Source of the DNA: Cryoendolithus antarcticus
Lineage: Eukaryota; Ascomycota; Dothideomycetes; Cladosporiales; Cladosporiaceae
Direction: 5' to 3'
DNA: 64,000 nt
Assembly (NCBI GenBank): GCA_002077065.1
Contig: NAJO01000011.1
Span: forward strand, 16,001 to 80,000
Shown: positions 22,506-32,745 of the stretch, piece after piece
How the letters are laid out: every line of letters begins with the position of its first letter
Position numbering within the stretch: the first letter of the stretch is position 1
Translations under genes and position numbers: made by a program
Notes under the pieces: generated by a model
Databases searched by the model: none
Told to the model about the DNA's origin: nothing
Seen by the model: only the letters and a program-made list of their open reading frames with translations

Positions 22506-23179
22506 GCTGGGACTGCTTCGAGAAAATCGCATAGTGCATCCCACGATCTGACTCAATGCAGCGTGGTATGTCAGCCACATTGATAGGTGGCAGCGCCGTT
22601 GAGTCCAGCCCTTTAGGTGGCGCTTGTAGGGGGGATGAAGCTTCCTGGCTCCCCCAGGAGGGCCTGACGCACGCACAAGCGGGATTGGTGGCAATGCATG
22701 GGTGCCATGTCATAGCTGTCGGCGAGGGTTCTGGGCGCTTGATCTGGCACCCGATGGTATGCACAAGGTAGATCACCGCCTGCTACCTATAGCCCACTGA
22801 GACTTCTTCCATGAGAGGTGAGACGCGGCATCGCGAGCTTATCTCCCGGATCTCGATACTATGAAAAAGCTGACGGGACGCTGTCTGCTTTGGTGTACGA
22901 GATCTAGACAGATCTGTCTGACTCGGCTTTCGTCATGGCTCAACTTCTCCTAAACGGGACGGAGGCACAAGAATAAGGTTAGAGTCGCCGCCTCCGGGCC
23001 GCTGCATGACGCAGTGACTACGATGCGAAACCGACGCTAGATGATCTTCGGGCTCGAGCTCCATCGTGAGCGAGTACATTGGTGATACAGCACGGCATTC
23101 TCCTTTGTAGTACGCTGGACCGCACAACATAATGTCAGTTATGCTTCCACCTCCTTAGTCCCGCCCCACCAACATCCCC
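22506..23179. other. Intergenic region
   Basis: Between the HET gene and the F-box-like gene. Only short overlapping frames; nothing supported. Confidence 0.45.
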
Positions 23180-24871
23180 ATGGACCTCCCGATCCCTCCC
23201 CATCTCCGCGGTCCCCAAGCCTACACCCAAGCAGAAATCCCACCCTTCGTCCAGTACACCTCCCCCGTCCCAACTTCCACATCCTCCATCGGCGGTCCAC
23301 CCCTCCCTCTCAATCTCGTCGCGCGGATATGCTTCTTCATCACCGCGCCCGGCGACATCGCGCGCCTGACTCGGACCTCAAGACTGTTGTACTATATGTG
23401 CTTCCCACAGCTCTACCAAACCGTCTCACTGCACAGCTATGCTGAGATTCGCTATCTCAATGGTCGACCGGAAGGATTCGGCAGCGGGAGTCCACTCATG
23501 ATGGCTCTGAATGGGCTGGTAACAGGCACGCAGGCAGCGGTCGTGCAGTCGCTCCGGCTATGGGGCGAGTGGCAGGAAGTAGGCGTCGAGGACTTCGCGA
23601 AGGGAAGAGTACCGGATAATGGCATGATGCTCAATATTCTGCTGCGCGCTTGTGTGGATAAGATGCCTAAGCTTCAACACTTCGCGTGGGAGCTTGACTG
23701 CAAACCCTTGAAAACGCTGTATCAGGGTTTGAGCATGAACAGCACGTTGACGAAGTTAACCATCCGCTTCCCGAAGAGTCGGCTGCCAAGGCCGAGTGTA
23801 ATCATACCCGCTATGCCTCGTTTAAATGAGCTGAAGGTCATGGATATCGACCCGCTGTGCTGTCCTGACGACATTTCCCTGCTCTTATTGGGTAGCAAAC
23901 AACTGGATGATCTGCGAATGCACTTCTCGCCTCGCATGCGAGCAGAAGCTGAGCCGACGCTGAACTTCGAGACGTTCTGGGGACGGTGCTGGAGTGCTGG
24001 GTACGTGCCAAAGCTAAAGCATCTGGGTATGCAGAATTGGTATGGCGCCAACAATGCTGGCTGGACGAATCTGGTTGATATGCCCACCCTTACCTCAGGC
24101 TGCTTGCTGGATTGCTTTGGTGGTGCGACGGGAGGAAGTGCGAATGTGTATGTGGACGATACCTGGAAGGCCATCCCGCCGCGGAAGAATGGCCATTTCC
24201 GCACAGTCAGGATCAATGAGTTCAGTCCGAGTCTGGTTGAGCTAGTGGCTACCTCCTCAGGCCTGGAGAACGTCTACATCGTCAACACCACTACTTTCTC
24301 GCCTGTCAACAGCCCAGCGACCTCGACTCCAGGCACGCTGCCGACGCCCGATCTCTCACCCTCTCCTGACGCTCTCACACTCTCCTCAATCGGGGCATCC
24401 TACATTTCAGCACTCACCCAGTCCCACGGCTCTACGCTTCGGCATATCCTGCTCTCAGACAAATGGCCCCTCTCCTCCACCCAGCTCTCCTCGCTCGTGC
24501 GCCTCTGCCCGGACCTTGACCAACTCGGCTTCGCGCTCGGCTTCTCTGAAACCACGACCGTCCGTCTGCTCATTCCCTTTCTGCCGAAGCTCTACGCCAT
24601 GCGGATCCTGGACAACGAGCAGCTACGTCGAAACGACGCCAATGTCACAGATGAGGAGCGGAAAATAGCAATGGGCAGAGACATGGCCGAGATTGAGATG
24701 TCATCACTTCGCTGGATCGGCGTAGGTGATATTGTTTATGAGGCTAAGGGTATGCTGGATGATCCGGAGAGCCCGTGTGGGATGCGGAGAGAGATTGTGA
24801 ATGTGAATAGAGAGAAGGTTGAAGGGGTGGAAATCTGGGGACTTGCGACTGGAGATCTCATGGCCGGGTGA
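23180..24871 (+). CDS. F-box/LRR-like protein
   Basis: Single exon, 563 residues. A proline-rich start (PIPPHLRGP) is followed at about 38-75 by PLPLNLVARICFFI then DIARLTRTSRLLYYMCFPQLY. This has the Pro-Leu start and helical spacing of a divergent F-box, the Skp1-binding module of SCF ubiquitin ligases. The rest repeats leucine-rich pieces such as LQHFAWELD, LTKLTIRF, LNELKVMDI, LDDLRMHF and LKHLGMQNW, consistent with a degenerate LRR solenoid. A Ser/Thr/Pro loop (about 370-400) interrupts it. Target recognition is unknown. The F-box call is by position and pattern. Confidence 0.65.
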   Translation: MDLPIPPHLRGPQAYTQAEIPPFVQYTSPVPTSTSSIGGPPLPLNLVARICFFITAPGDIARLTRTSRLLYYMCFPQLYQTVSLHSYAEIRYLNGRPEGFGSGSPLMMALNGLVTGTQAAVVQSLRLWGEWQEVGVEDFAKGRVPDNGMMLNILLRACVDKMPKLQHFAWELDCKPLKTLYQGLSMNSTLTKLTIRFPKSRLPRPSVIIPAMPRLNELKVMDIDPLCCPDDISLLLLGSKQLDDLRMHFSPRMRAEAEPTLNFETFWGRCWSAGYVPKLKHLGMQNWYGANNAGWTNLVDMPTLTSGCLLDCFGGATGGSANVYVDDTWKAIPPRKNGHFRTVRINEFSPSLVELVATSSGLENVYIVNTTTFSPVNSPATSTPGTLPTPDLSPSPDALTLSSIGASYISALTQSHGSTLRHILLSDKWPLSSTQLSSLVRLCPDLDQLGFALGFSETTTVRLLIPFLPKLYAMRILDNEQLRRNDANVTDEERKIAMGRDMAEIEMSSLRWIGVGDIVYEAKGMLDDPESPCGMRREIVNVNREKVEGVEIWGLATGDLMAG

Positions 24872-25476
24872 GGTACGCTGGACAGTGAGGTCTGATGCCT
24901 TCACCGATGCCCCAAGATCCAAATACATTCCTGCGACCAACGCGCTACGCTACCGCATTCAGATCTCGCCGTTGCAAGCAAAGCGAGTTGCAGGGAGTAC
25001 AGATGGCCTGGAGTGAGACGTGGCTGCTTGCTTCTTCCCATAGTCCAATTCACTGCTGCACCGCAGATCAGATCGGTCGACTGGATGGCCATTTATGACT
25101 GACGGAAAGCCTGCGAGGGAGACTCCTGAAGCTGGCCTCACGCCGCCGGGCTTGAAACACCAAGAGAAGCTTCTCCGCACTGCATTACCGATGACTGGGC
25201 GAATGTCAGGGTGATCATTGATCATGTGTTGAACGATGAACTTCACATGTTTGCTGGCGATCTGCACATCACGATCTTAGCCGGGCTTACTGACGCTACT
25301 AGATCTACCTCTCGATATACCCGACCTGACGACGCCTCACGCTGATGGCCTCGCGCCTTCCATGCATCCTCCGACTCGAACATCTTACAGTGTACACCAC
25401 TATCATAAACAAGATGGGTTACTCAAGCCTGGAGATCTCGCAATCTCGCTTCATGTTAGAACCTGCGCCGTGGCTG
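24872..25476. other. Intergenic region between convergent genes
   Basis: No supported gene. It holds the 3' flanks of the F-box-like gene and of the small secreted-protein gene. Confidence 0.45.
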
Positions 25477-25884
25477 TCAGTAAAGATGAACACGACTTGC
25501 ACATGGCAACACATACGGGGTTAGGCTTTTCGGTAGGCCTCGGCCAGGAGCCCTCGTCGGCCAGGAGCCCTCGTCGGCCATCGCGGTCTTCACCAATGGA
25601 GCGTAGTCGGGATCGATCACCTTCGACGCCCTGGGAACGACCACCGTGTTAGAGTCTAGACGAGTATTCGAGCGCTCATCGGACCCTGTCAGGGATGGCG
25701 AGGAGCCCACGGTCGTGGCGGAGATAGGAGAGTGCTGATCTCGTTAGTGATTGTCTCTGTCGGCTCGAAGTCTAACAGAACTCACCAAATCAGCCACCGC
25801 GACTGAGTTGGAGGTCTCAACAGGTAGAGGCACTGCGAAGACGGCCACGGCTAAGGCGATGACGAGGGCAAATGTAGAAAGCAT
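25477..25884 (-). CDS. Small secreted protein, two exons, not evident as a single ORF
   Basis: The ATG at 25884 begins MLSTFALVIALAVAVFAVP, a textbook signal peptide, and exon 1 (25884-25786) is 33 codons. It ends at a GTGAGT donor. A 51-nt intron (25785-25735) has a CACTAAC branch point and ends GATCAG. Exon 2 (25734-25477) continues in phase for 85 codons, giving 118 residues. The mature part is Ser/Thr/Val-rich with no domain I know. Inside exon 2 a 17-bp tandem duplication (25542-25575) shifts the downstream frame. Without it the C-terminus would read PVCVAMCKSCSS, with three cysteines. The protein is therefore either a recent allele with a new tail or a damaged effector-like gene. Confidence 0.5.
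25542..25575. repeat. 17-bp tandem duplication inside the small secreted-protein gene
   Basis: GGCCAGGAGCCCTCGTC occurs twice in direct succession (25542-25558 and 25559-25575), followed by the first five bases of a third copy. Seventeen is not a multiple of three, so the duplication changes the reading frame of the minus-strand gene that contains it. Confidence 0.95.
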
Positions 25885-26477
25885 CGCGGGCCAGATTTCG
25901 ACGGCGTGATAGTTCTATGTTGGATCTGTAGGAAGATATCTAAGCTGTGTCGGAGGCGTATCGGTAAGTTCACTGATGGACCTTGAAGCCTTTAGCTTCG
26001 CCGTGTATATGTGTGTGCGAGGCAAGGCGCCAAGATTTAGCGATGGATACAATGCTGTATGAGCGGCGCCGCAAGGATTGCTCAGAGATGTCGCGATGGT
26101 CAGCAATTACTCAAGCGCCATCATTTGATCATCCCAAGCCCAGGCTCTCCAGACAACCCATACAAGAGCGGGCGAATAGGGAGCGCCTTGGATGGTTCCC
26201 AACAAAAATCTCCGCAGCAATCGACTCGAGCATGTATGATTCGCTGGGCGCTACATGCTTTTCCAGTCACCTTCTCTTTCGTCGAGAATTGATGTCAATG
26301 CTCGCCTGTGCGCCGTAAATACGAGTCTAGTAGTGTCATTAAGGGCACGTCGAGCATCATACGCTCATTTGACGCCGTCCACGATTTGCACGCCAGTGGA
26401 GGAGTGGACAAGAGTCGCTCAATTCGACAAGCCACTGAACGTGGACGCGGCCCCTCCGAATCCGCCGGAGGTACAAG
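25885..26477. other. Intergenic region
   Basis: Between the divergent small secreted-protein gene and the unknown gene at 26478. It could contain a 5' exon of the latter. Nothing supported. Confidence 0.4.
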
Positions 26478-27827
26478 ATGGCACTCATTTCACGTCAGGT
26501 GAAATACAGACTGACTCCACCGAACACTGGAAGGTCGTCCCGATCGAGAGCTAGCGCAGGAGACCGTAGCAGCGCTCGCAATTTCGACGCAGTCACAGGT
26601 CAATGCTCCAGTGTTCCCTCTCCAACGCGAGGCTGGAACGATTGGCCAGCGCAGCGATGTCCACGTCGGCCAGAACGGTACAGACCATCTCGAAGGCACC
26701 GTGAATCACAGGTCTCCTCCTGGCGATCCGCGCGCTATCGCTGTGCAGGAGAAGCCGAGCACACTTCAGCCTCAGCCTCAGCCAGTACTCCATTGCCTTC
26801 TGATGCCCACGCCCTCTCTGCCCAGTCCCCAGGATCCTCGGCCACACGCCACTTCCTATTCACCAACCAAGGCATAGTAGTTCCAGACGGCAAAGCTGAA
26901 CACTACACCTTCTTCGTCGCAAACTGGCACGGCCCAGATCACAAGCCGGAATGGCTCCGCGAGCTACTAAACATGCACTGGATCATCAGAAACCTCCACA
27001 AAGCCACTGCGATCATTGAATACCTGCTGAGCTATCCCACGGTGAAGCTCAGGGCGGAGTCGAGAGAAGATCTCCAGAACGAAATCGATGACGCTCTACT
27101 GCGTGTCATCTGGGATAAGGAGACACTCAGCCTACTTTCCGAGATCATTCTCTTCGATCCCGGACACTGCACAAGTCGCTACAATCACACCCATGTCGAG
27201 TTGACTCAGAAGTGCCAACAAAACGCTCTCCATGTCTTCGAGCCTGGTGCAGTCTCCCCGTACCAGGAGACTTCGGCGAGAGACATGCGAGAGTGGTGGA
27301 AGTATGTGGACAAGCTACTCCGGAATCCGTCCAAGATGACTCGGTTTCCTGTCTTCCCAGTACGTGCAAGTATCATTTGCGGAGGTTCAACCAGCGTGGC
27401 GGAGAGTCAGATCTGCTACGGAGCCACGCACTCTCCGCTCGGCATATGCGATGTGCGCGTCATGTTCTGCTTCAAAAGTTTGCCCGGCTTGGACCTCAAG
27501 GCTGAGTACAAGCGCTGGGACTGGCGGCGCTTTCTTGATTGTCCGGAAGCTGTGCGGAAGGACTTTGTGAAGAAGGCGATGAGGGTGTACGATGTGTTGT
27601 ATATGACGAAGCTGCAAAGCGCTATTGGGGTGAGGATTCGACATCGTGATCTGTTGCTGGTGGAAGCCAAAGCACAGAAAGCGGTTGGGTTCACAAACAA
27701 CAGACTAATGGAGAAGCGCTTGCCCGCGCATGTCTTATGGGCGAGAAAGCTGATAATTGCGGCCATGCATCGAGAGCGTGGCCTTGGTCTAGATCCCTCA
27801 ACCGGGATCACGAAGGCCATAGCATAG
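26478..27827 (+). CDS. Unknown protein A, paralogous C-terminal domain with the gene at 28220
   Basis: 449-codon frame. The first 115 residues are Ser/Arg/Pro-rich and may include untranslated or misframed sequence, so the start is uncertain. From about residue 120 the protein looks folded: TRHFLFTNQGIVV, YTFFVANWHGP, a helix-rich stretch to ALLRVIWDKETLSLL, then EWWKYVDKLL. Residues about 321-379 (LGICD to YMTKL) align with residues 322-380 of the next gene. Shared features are LG[IL]CD, a Trp-[Asp/Asn]-x-x-Arg-Phe core, a Cys, then E-x-V-R-x-D and a KA-x-RV helix. I recall similar unnamed domains in fungal genomes with a WHPD[KR]F-type core, but no assigned function. A basic tail (RIRHRDLLL) follows. 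Confidence 0.6.
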   Translation: MALISRQVKYRLTPPNTGRSSRSRASAGDRSSARNFDAVTGQCSSVPSPTRGWNDWPAQRCPRRPERYRPSRRHRESQVSSWRSARYRCAGEAEHTSASASASTPLPSDAHALSAQSPGSSATRHFLFTNQGIVVPDGKAEHYTFFVANWHGPDHKPEWLRELLNMHWIIRNLHKATAIIEYLLSYPTVKLRAESREDLQNEIDDALLRVIWDKETLSLLSEIILFDPGHCTSRYNHTHVELTQKCQQNALHVFEPGAVSPYQETSARDMREWWKYVDKLLRNPSKMTRFPVFPVRASIICGGSTSVAESQICYGATHSPLGICDVRVMFCFKSLPGLDLKAEYKRWDWRRFLDCPEAVRKDFVKKAMRVYDVLYMTKLQSAIGVRIRHRDLLLVEAKAQKAVGFTNNRLMEKRLPAHVLWARKLIIAAMHRERGLGLDPSTGITKAIA

Positions 27828-28219
27828 CGACCATGGGAGGCGTCTCGAGGCTGGACTTTATGTGTGCAATGTCTCGAGGTGTTGGCACCGGCGTTTCGAC
27901 TATGCCAACCTCAATGCAGCAACCGGCCACCGACTTGAGCTGAGTGCAGGAGATTTGATTGGACGCATACACTATGTCGTATAGGCAGTCATGATGGCAA
28001 TTCTGGAGATGTTGGTAGAGGTCAGCTGAAACGGAGTCAGTCGTCCTCACGTGCAGCGGGATCGCACTTGACTTCCCATGATGTTTAGCACTCCAGCTTT
28101 CCTCACTCCATCCCTATATGCCCTTCGATTTTGCCACCCTTACCGCCAGAGATTCTTCAACACGGATTGACCCTCACGAATAGGAGTTCCTCGTCATAGC
28201 TATCTGGATCAAAGTCGTC
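27828..28219. other. Intergenic region between the two paralogs
   Basis: 392 bases between the stop of protein A and the start of protein B, on the same strand. It presumably contains a terminator and a promoter; no gene. Confidence 0.5.
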
Positions 28220-29392
28220 ATGCCCTTGTTCACTGCCGACAATCCTGAGGACTGTGAACACAAGCAGAGCGCCATGAAAGCCGAAGCTGGCGTGGACTTC
28301 TCCGAGCGAGATACGAGGATGCGCAGCCATGCCGCGGCCATAGCAGAGACCACCCGCCAGATGCGTGACTCGGATCGTGCTTTGATGGAGCGTGCTGGCA
28401 TCAAGTGTGCGACCGGACCCGGCACCGATGCTGAAGCATGTCGCCAACGAAGCGAACAATGCAGATCCGGATCAAGCACGGGTATGCGCGTTGAGAACGA
28501 TGATGGTACCTGGCTGTTCAGTCCGTCGGACCGAAGCATGGTTCTCGTCTGGCCCGCATCGGAAGAGAACCGCGACACATCTCAAATCGATGCTGTAGAA
28601 GATGCACGTCCAATGGCCGAGCCCGGGCAGCTGCAGAGTCTCAGGAGTACCAGATCCAGATCACCGCGACCCATGGGTACAGATGGGACGCCTCGTGATC
28701 CGAGTCACGAGCTGGTGCGGTCACACAACAGCTCCCTCGACGATGCCCCGCCAGCCGAGCGACAGTGCACTGCCGAGCTCGCGGTCCGAGGCCGGAATCC
28801 TGTCCACAGTACTCCGGGGTCGACAGATCAGAGGTCCACCTCGCGCAAGGACGTAGGTGCCACAGAGCACGAGATGATCAACCTCTCCAGATCCGAGGCC
28901 AGGCGTACCTCGTCTCCCTCGATGGCAGAGACTCACTTGATGTGGATCTTGACAGAGGCCTTCCATCCTGACAAGCTATTCGCTGATCGATATGACACTC
29001 CTTCCTCAACGAAGGATGGACAATTCCTCGCCCTTCATGAACAGTGGCGGTATGACACTCATGTCATGTTTTCTAAGCCCTCCGGATACGCAAACCTGCG
29101 CGTCTTCCCTACACCACCTGCTCAACGCCAATGCCACAAGGCTGCATGTCAAGCTCTTCAGCGCTCAGATAGACGCAAAACCCTCGGCCTATGCGACTGC
29201 CAGATCCAACGTGCCTTCAGTGGTCTGTCGAAGGTGGCGCTGATGGGGGAGCTGGCTCACTGGAACCCGGACCGCTTCACGCTCTGTGCTGAAGAGGTGC
29301 GAGAGGATCTCAGAGGGAAGGCGGTGCGGGTCATAGCAGTGATCTCTGATATGTATGGAGAAGCCAGAGACGACAATAATATCTTGGTGTGA
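28220..29392 (+). CDS. Unknown protein B, tandem relative of the gene at 26478
   Basis: 390-codon uninterrupted frame starting MPLFTADNPEDCEHK. The N-terminal half is charged and disordered, with a helical segment (about 25-65, HAAAIAETTRQMRDSD) and Ser/Arg/Pro-rich linkers. The C-terminal half (from about 245, THLMWILTEAFHPDK) looks folded. Residues 322-380 (LGLCD to SDMYG) share the conserved pattern described for the gene at 26478, including WNPDRF, a Cys three residues later, EEVREDL and KAVRV. Both genes lie head to tail with the shared domain near the C-terminus, so tandem duplication with strong N-terminal divergence is the simplest reading. Function unknown. Confidence 0.65.
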   Translation: MPLFTADNPEDCEHKQSAMKAEAGVDFSERDTRMRSHAAAIAETTRQMRDSDRALMERAGIKCATGPGTDAEACRQRSEQCRSGSSTGMRVENDDGTWLFSPSDRSMVLVWPASEENRDTSQIDAVEDARPMAEPGQLQSLRSTRSRSPRPMGTDGTPRDPSHELVRSHNSSLDDAPPAERQCTAELAVRGRNPVHSTPGSTDQRSTSRKDVGATEHEMINLSRSEARRTSSPSMAETHLMWILTEAFHPDKLFADRYDTPSSTKDGQFLALHEQWRYDTHVMFSKPSGYANLRVFPTPPAQRQCHKAACQALQRSDRRKTLGLCDCQIQRAFSGLSKVALMGELAHWNPDRFTLCAEEVREDLRGKAVRVIAVISDMYGEARDDNNILV

Positions 29393-29643
29393 TGGAGAGG
29401 TGGTGCGAAACACGGTGATAGGTGGGTGTTAAGAATGTTTGACCAGGTACATCGCAGCTTGCGACCGTGAAGGGCTTTCGCCCGTTAACATCCAGAACCA
29501 CGCTTTCTTCCAGATGGCCAACATAAGCACAGACTCCAGTCTATCTATAGTCAGTCAAAACCCAATCAGTCAATAACCCGTCTCCCAGACATCCAACCCC
29601 TCACACTTCCCTATCCTCGTCCTCATCTCCTCAACCCGTTCGC

Positions 29644-31016
29644 TCACCCAGCCAGCCACAGCGCCTTCCAGCCCTTGCGTACCAACCCTATCAATCCTAT
29701 CATCCGCACTCCCCATATCCGGCCGTCCCTCAAACTTCCACCCAAGTCTGATGACTCTATTCCCTCGGCAAGTCTCAGTTCGCCAAGCCCACTGTACGCG
29801 AGCTGGCAGCGAGCGGCAAAACTCTCACAGCTTTCGGGGGTCTTAGCAGCGACATCATACTCGGCCTGTCCTTCGCGTGGGTTCTCGACAGATGTGAAGA
29901 CCCAGTCGCCGCTTAGACTGTCCCATCCCTGCAATCTGTAGTTCGCTGCTTTCAGACGAGGGAAGATGAAAGCGTCGAAGTACTTCGCGAATATTATGCC
30001 GGGTTGAATGGCGTTTGTATCTGCTACGCGGAAGAAGCGGTGCTCGAAATTCCAGAGCTTCTCGATACCAGCGGCATCAACGTGATGCCAGGTGATGGCC
30101 GGGCGGCACCAGTGCGTTTCGCTCCAGTCGAGGGAGCTCAGCGTCTCGCCTTGGATGAGTGGGAAAGACCTGTGAAGTGGGACTGGTGAGTTGGCTGCAA
30201 GCAGCACTTCAGCAACGACTTTGTCGCACAGCAATCTGCCGCTATGACATCCTCCCAATGATTCTGATTCGCAAGATACTCCTTCCTCGGCGCCAGCACA
30301 GCACGCCCAGGCATAAGTATCCCACTCCCGCCATGCGCGAACTCCGTCTCTCCAATCACAACCTGCGCACCAGCATACAGCGGCTGATGCGGATCCAGCC
30401 TGCTGATCCACTGCACCGGATTATACGGCGAAACGTACGTGTCCGCTTCCTTGAAGAAGACCCATTGCATGTCGTGCTTCGCGAAGAAGTGGTAGCTCTC
30501 CGAGATCATGGGGAGGAACTTCCACTTGTCCAAGTGCCAAGCTGCGTCGCCGGCCATCTCACTTGCGTCTCCTCCGTGCTGTACGTGCTCTTTCAGGGCG
30601 TCGTAGTGCCGGTACTCGGGGTTGGCGTCATGAGCAAGGCAGGAAACCGACCCCACTGCATCTTGAACCTCCGCTGGGCCGATGCGTTGCGCGAGATCGG
30701 AGTAGATCGCATCGTCGATGCCTGGTCGAAGGCAGGCGTAGAGAGAGAGGAGGCGTACGGGAATTTTGTCGTGGATCTCTGTTGCGCCGGTCTGATGATT
30801 AAAGGCGATCTTGTGGATGCCGAGTTGCTTGAGCTTCGTGCATGGGTCTTTGGGGCTGCGGGTCTGGGTGATGAGGCTGTCGAGATGTTCTTCACCGTCT
30901 CCCTTGCGCTGCTGCGTGAAGAGCCATGCTGAGGGGTGGTGAAGGCGGATGAGGACCATTAGCAGTGCGCATGTAAGCGCCACACCTACAAGAAGCGTCC
31001 GCCGCGCCCACTGCAT
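29644..31016 (-). pseudogene. GT31-like glycosyltransferase, type II membrane protein, one frame break
   Basis: The start MQWARRTLLVGVALTC gives a short basic tail and one signal-anchor helix (about 6-24), the topology of Golgi glycosyltransferases. The lumenal part contains HLDKWKFLPM, then MQWVFFKEADTYV, with EAD in the position of the family DxD metal-nucleotide-sugar site. AHGGSGILMPGRAV follows. These are blocks of the fungal GT31/DUF604-type family. Near 30228 the frame must change by one base: upstream reads EDVIAADCC, downstream reads CDKVVAEVLLAAN, then FPLIQGET and TWHHVDAAGIEKLW. A 35-nt GT-AG interval exists there, but using it would delete conserved residues and is too short for an intron. 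The gene is either newly broken or contains a sequencing indel. If intact it would encode about 457 residues. Confidence 0.72.
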
Positions 31017-31441
31017 CGCACCCCATGGCCTTGAGAAGACTCATAGCGATAATCGAGAGAGGACTTACCGTGTTTTTGACTCAATGAACATACCTTGCAG
31101 CTGGCGAGAGGGAAGCAAGGGATCGGACTCGATCTGATACATTGCCTCAGTGCTGGCTCGCAGTCGCATCGGACGGCATCATTCTTGCAAGCAGCATCTG
31201 TTGAGGAGAACGCAAGGCCGAAGATGAGGCTTGGCATGAGGGTATACAGTGTAGGTGTATTTGATAACGTGGCGAGCTCTCGGCTTCGCAGCCGAAGCTT
31301 GTAGAATGCCAAGGCAATGGGTCAGCTCAGAGAGGCAGGTCGGTGCATTCGCAGTGTCCCTTCGTCTGAACTCCGACCTCACCTCATCGGACACCATGTA
31401 GATTGCACATATTCATGTGAGTGCTGCCCCTCGCCACTGCC
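31017..31441. other. Divergent intergenic region
   Basis: Between the divergent GT31-like gene and the SDR gene. No gene seen. Confidence 0.5.
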
Positions 31442-32248
31442 ATGTCATCCAATCCAAAGAAGTTCGAAGGCAAGATGTGCCTCATCACTGGCGCGGCTTC
31501 TGGGATCGGCAACGCAACAGTGCTGAAGATGAGGTCAATGGGAGCCACGATACTGGCCTGTGATATCCAGCCGAACCCTTGGGAAGCGGGGGATAGTCAG
31601 ATCAACCTTGCTCAGCTTGAGTGGTGCTACTGCGACGTCTCCAGCACAGAAGCCTGCACTGCCTTTGTCCAGCAAGCCGTTCGTGGTGGCAAAGGGATAG
31701 ACTTCGTCTTCAATTGTGCAGGCGTGAAACCTACCGACACGCCTTTGACGAAGACGACTGATGAATACTACAACAAGCTCATGGATGTGAATCTTCGCGG
31801 CACCTTCGCCATCAGTCGAGCGGCCATACCGCATCTCAACCCAGGCGCTTCAATTGTCAATGTAGCCAGCATCATGGGTACGAAAGGCGCAGCTGAGAAT
31901 GCGATTTACTGCGCCACCAAGTGGGGAGTGATTGGCTTCACCAAATCGTTGGCACTGGAACTTGGGCCGAAGGGCTTCAGAGTCAATGCTGTGGCGCCGG
32001 GGTATATCGACACGCCTACGAACGCCAGTGTAGTGGCGGGGCCGGAAGCGATCCAGAGGTCGGAAGCCAAGGTTGCTATGGGGAGGATGGGGACGGCGGA
32101 GGAGATCGCTGACGTGGTGGCGTTCCTGTTCAGGTGAGCAGATCATCAACATGGCTGATTTATCATGGGTAACGCTAACGTGGTGTTCAGCGACGAAGCG
32201 AGATACATGAACGGCAGCGTAGTCGAGATCAACGGAGGCGTGCCTTGA
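31442..32248 (+). CDS. Short-chain dehydrogenase/reductase (classical SDR), two exons
   Basis: Exons 31442-32133 and 32191-32248 are joined across a 57-nt GTGAGC...TTCAG intron in phase, giving 249 residues. The nucleotide-binding motif TGAASGIG is at 16-23. NCAG lies in the expected strand-4 position. Tyr156 and Lys160 form the YxxxK catalytic pair (YCATK), with the preceding Ser in NVASIMG. After LGPKGFRVNAVAPGYIDTP the product ends in the standard NGSVVEINGGVP C-terminus supplied by exon 2. This is a soluble NAD(P)-dependent oxidoreductase; substrate cannot be told. An upstream ATG at 31421 would add seven residues; the one at 31442 gives the usual short N-terminus. Confidence 0.92.
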
Positions 32249-32745
32249 CATTTTCTCATCAAGCATGCAGCCATTTCGAATACTTCGCATACCGAATGTG
32301 CAACGCAGGCGGAGACTTGCATCCAGACTTGCTTCCAGTCTATAATCACTATATCAGACTGCGCACCATTCGCCGACAGCATCCAATGACCGACCAGAAC
32401 CTGGTCTTGCGCGATCTACGAGTCTTCGCCCGGGTGTGGATCGGGGTCCTCCATCATCTTGTTTCCCATCTGGTTCAACACAGTAATGTTTCCACGTGCT
32501 CCCACAGATTTCGCTCCGAGAGCCGGATCCACTTATCACGTGCGACTTAGACTACACCTCAATCTTCTCCTTTACAACAACTTTGAAGCCACCGGACTAG
32601 ACAATTTAGCAACCCTCCAGCCATCGATCCCTATCCCAACTCCAGGCCATCGACCCCCATCCCATCATCCGGCCATCAATTATCCCGTCTCAAGGCCGAC
32701 GACTCCTCCTACTATCACCAAGTCCATAACGTTCGCGGACCATCC
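32249..32745. other. Intergenic region
   Basis: Between the SDR gene and the broken unknown gene at 32746. A proline-rich open stretch (about 32620-32740) is probably the leader of the latter. No gene called. Confidence 0.4.
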
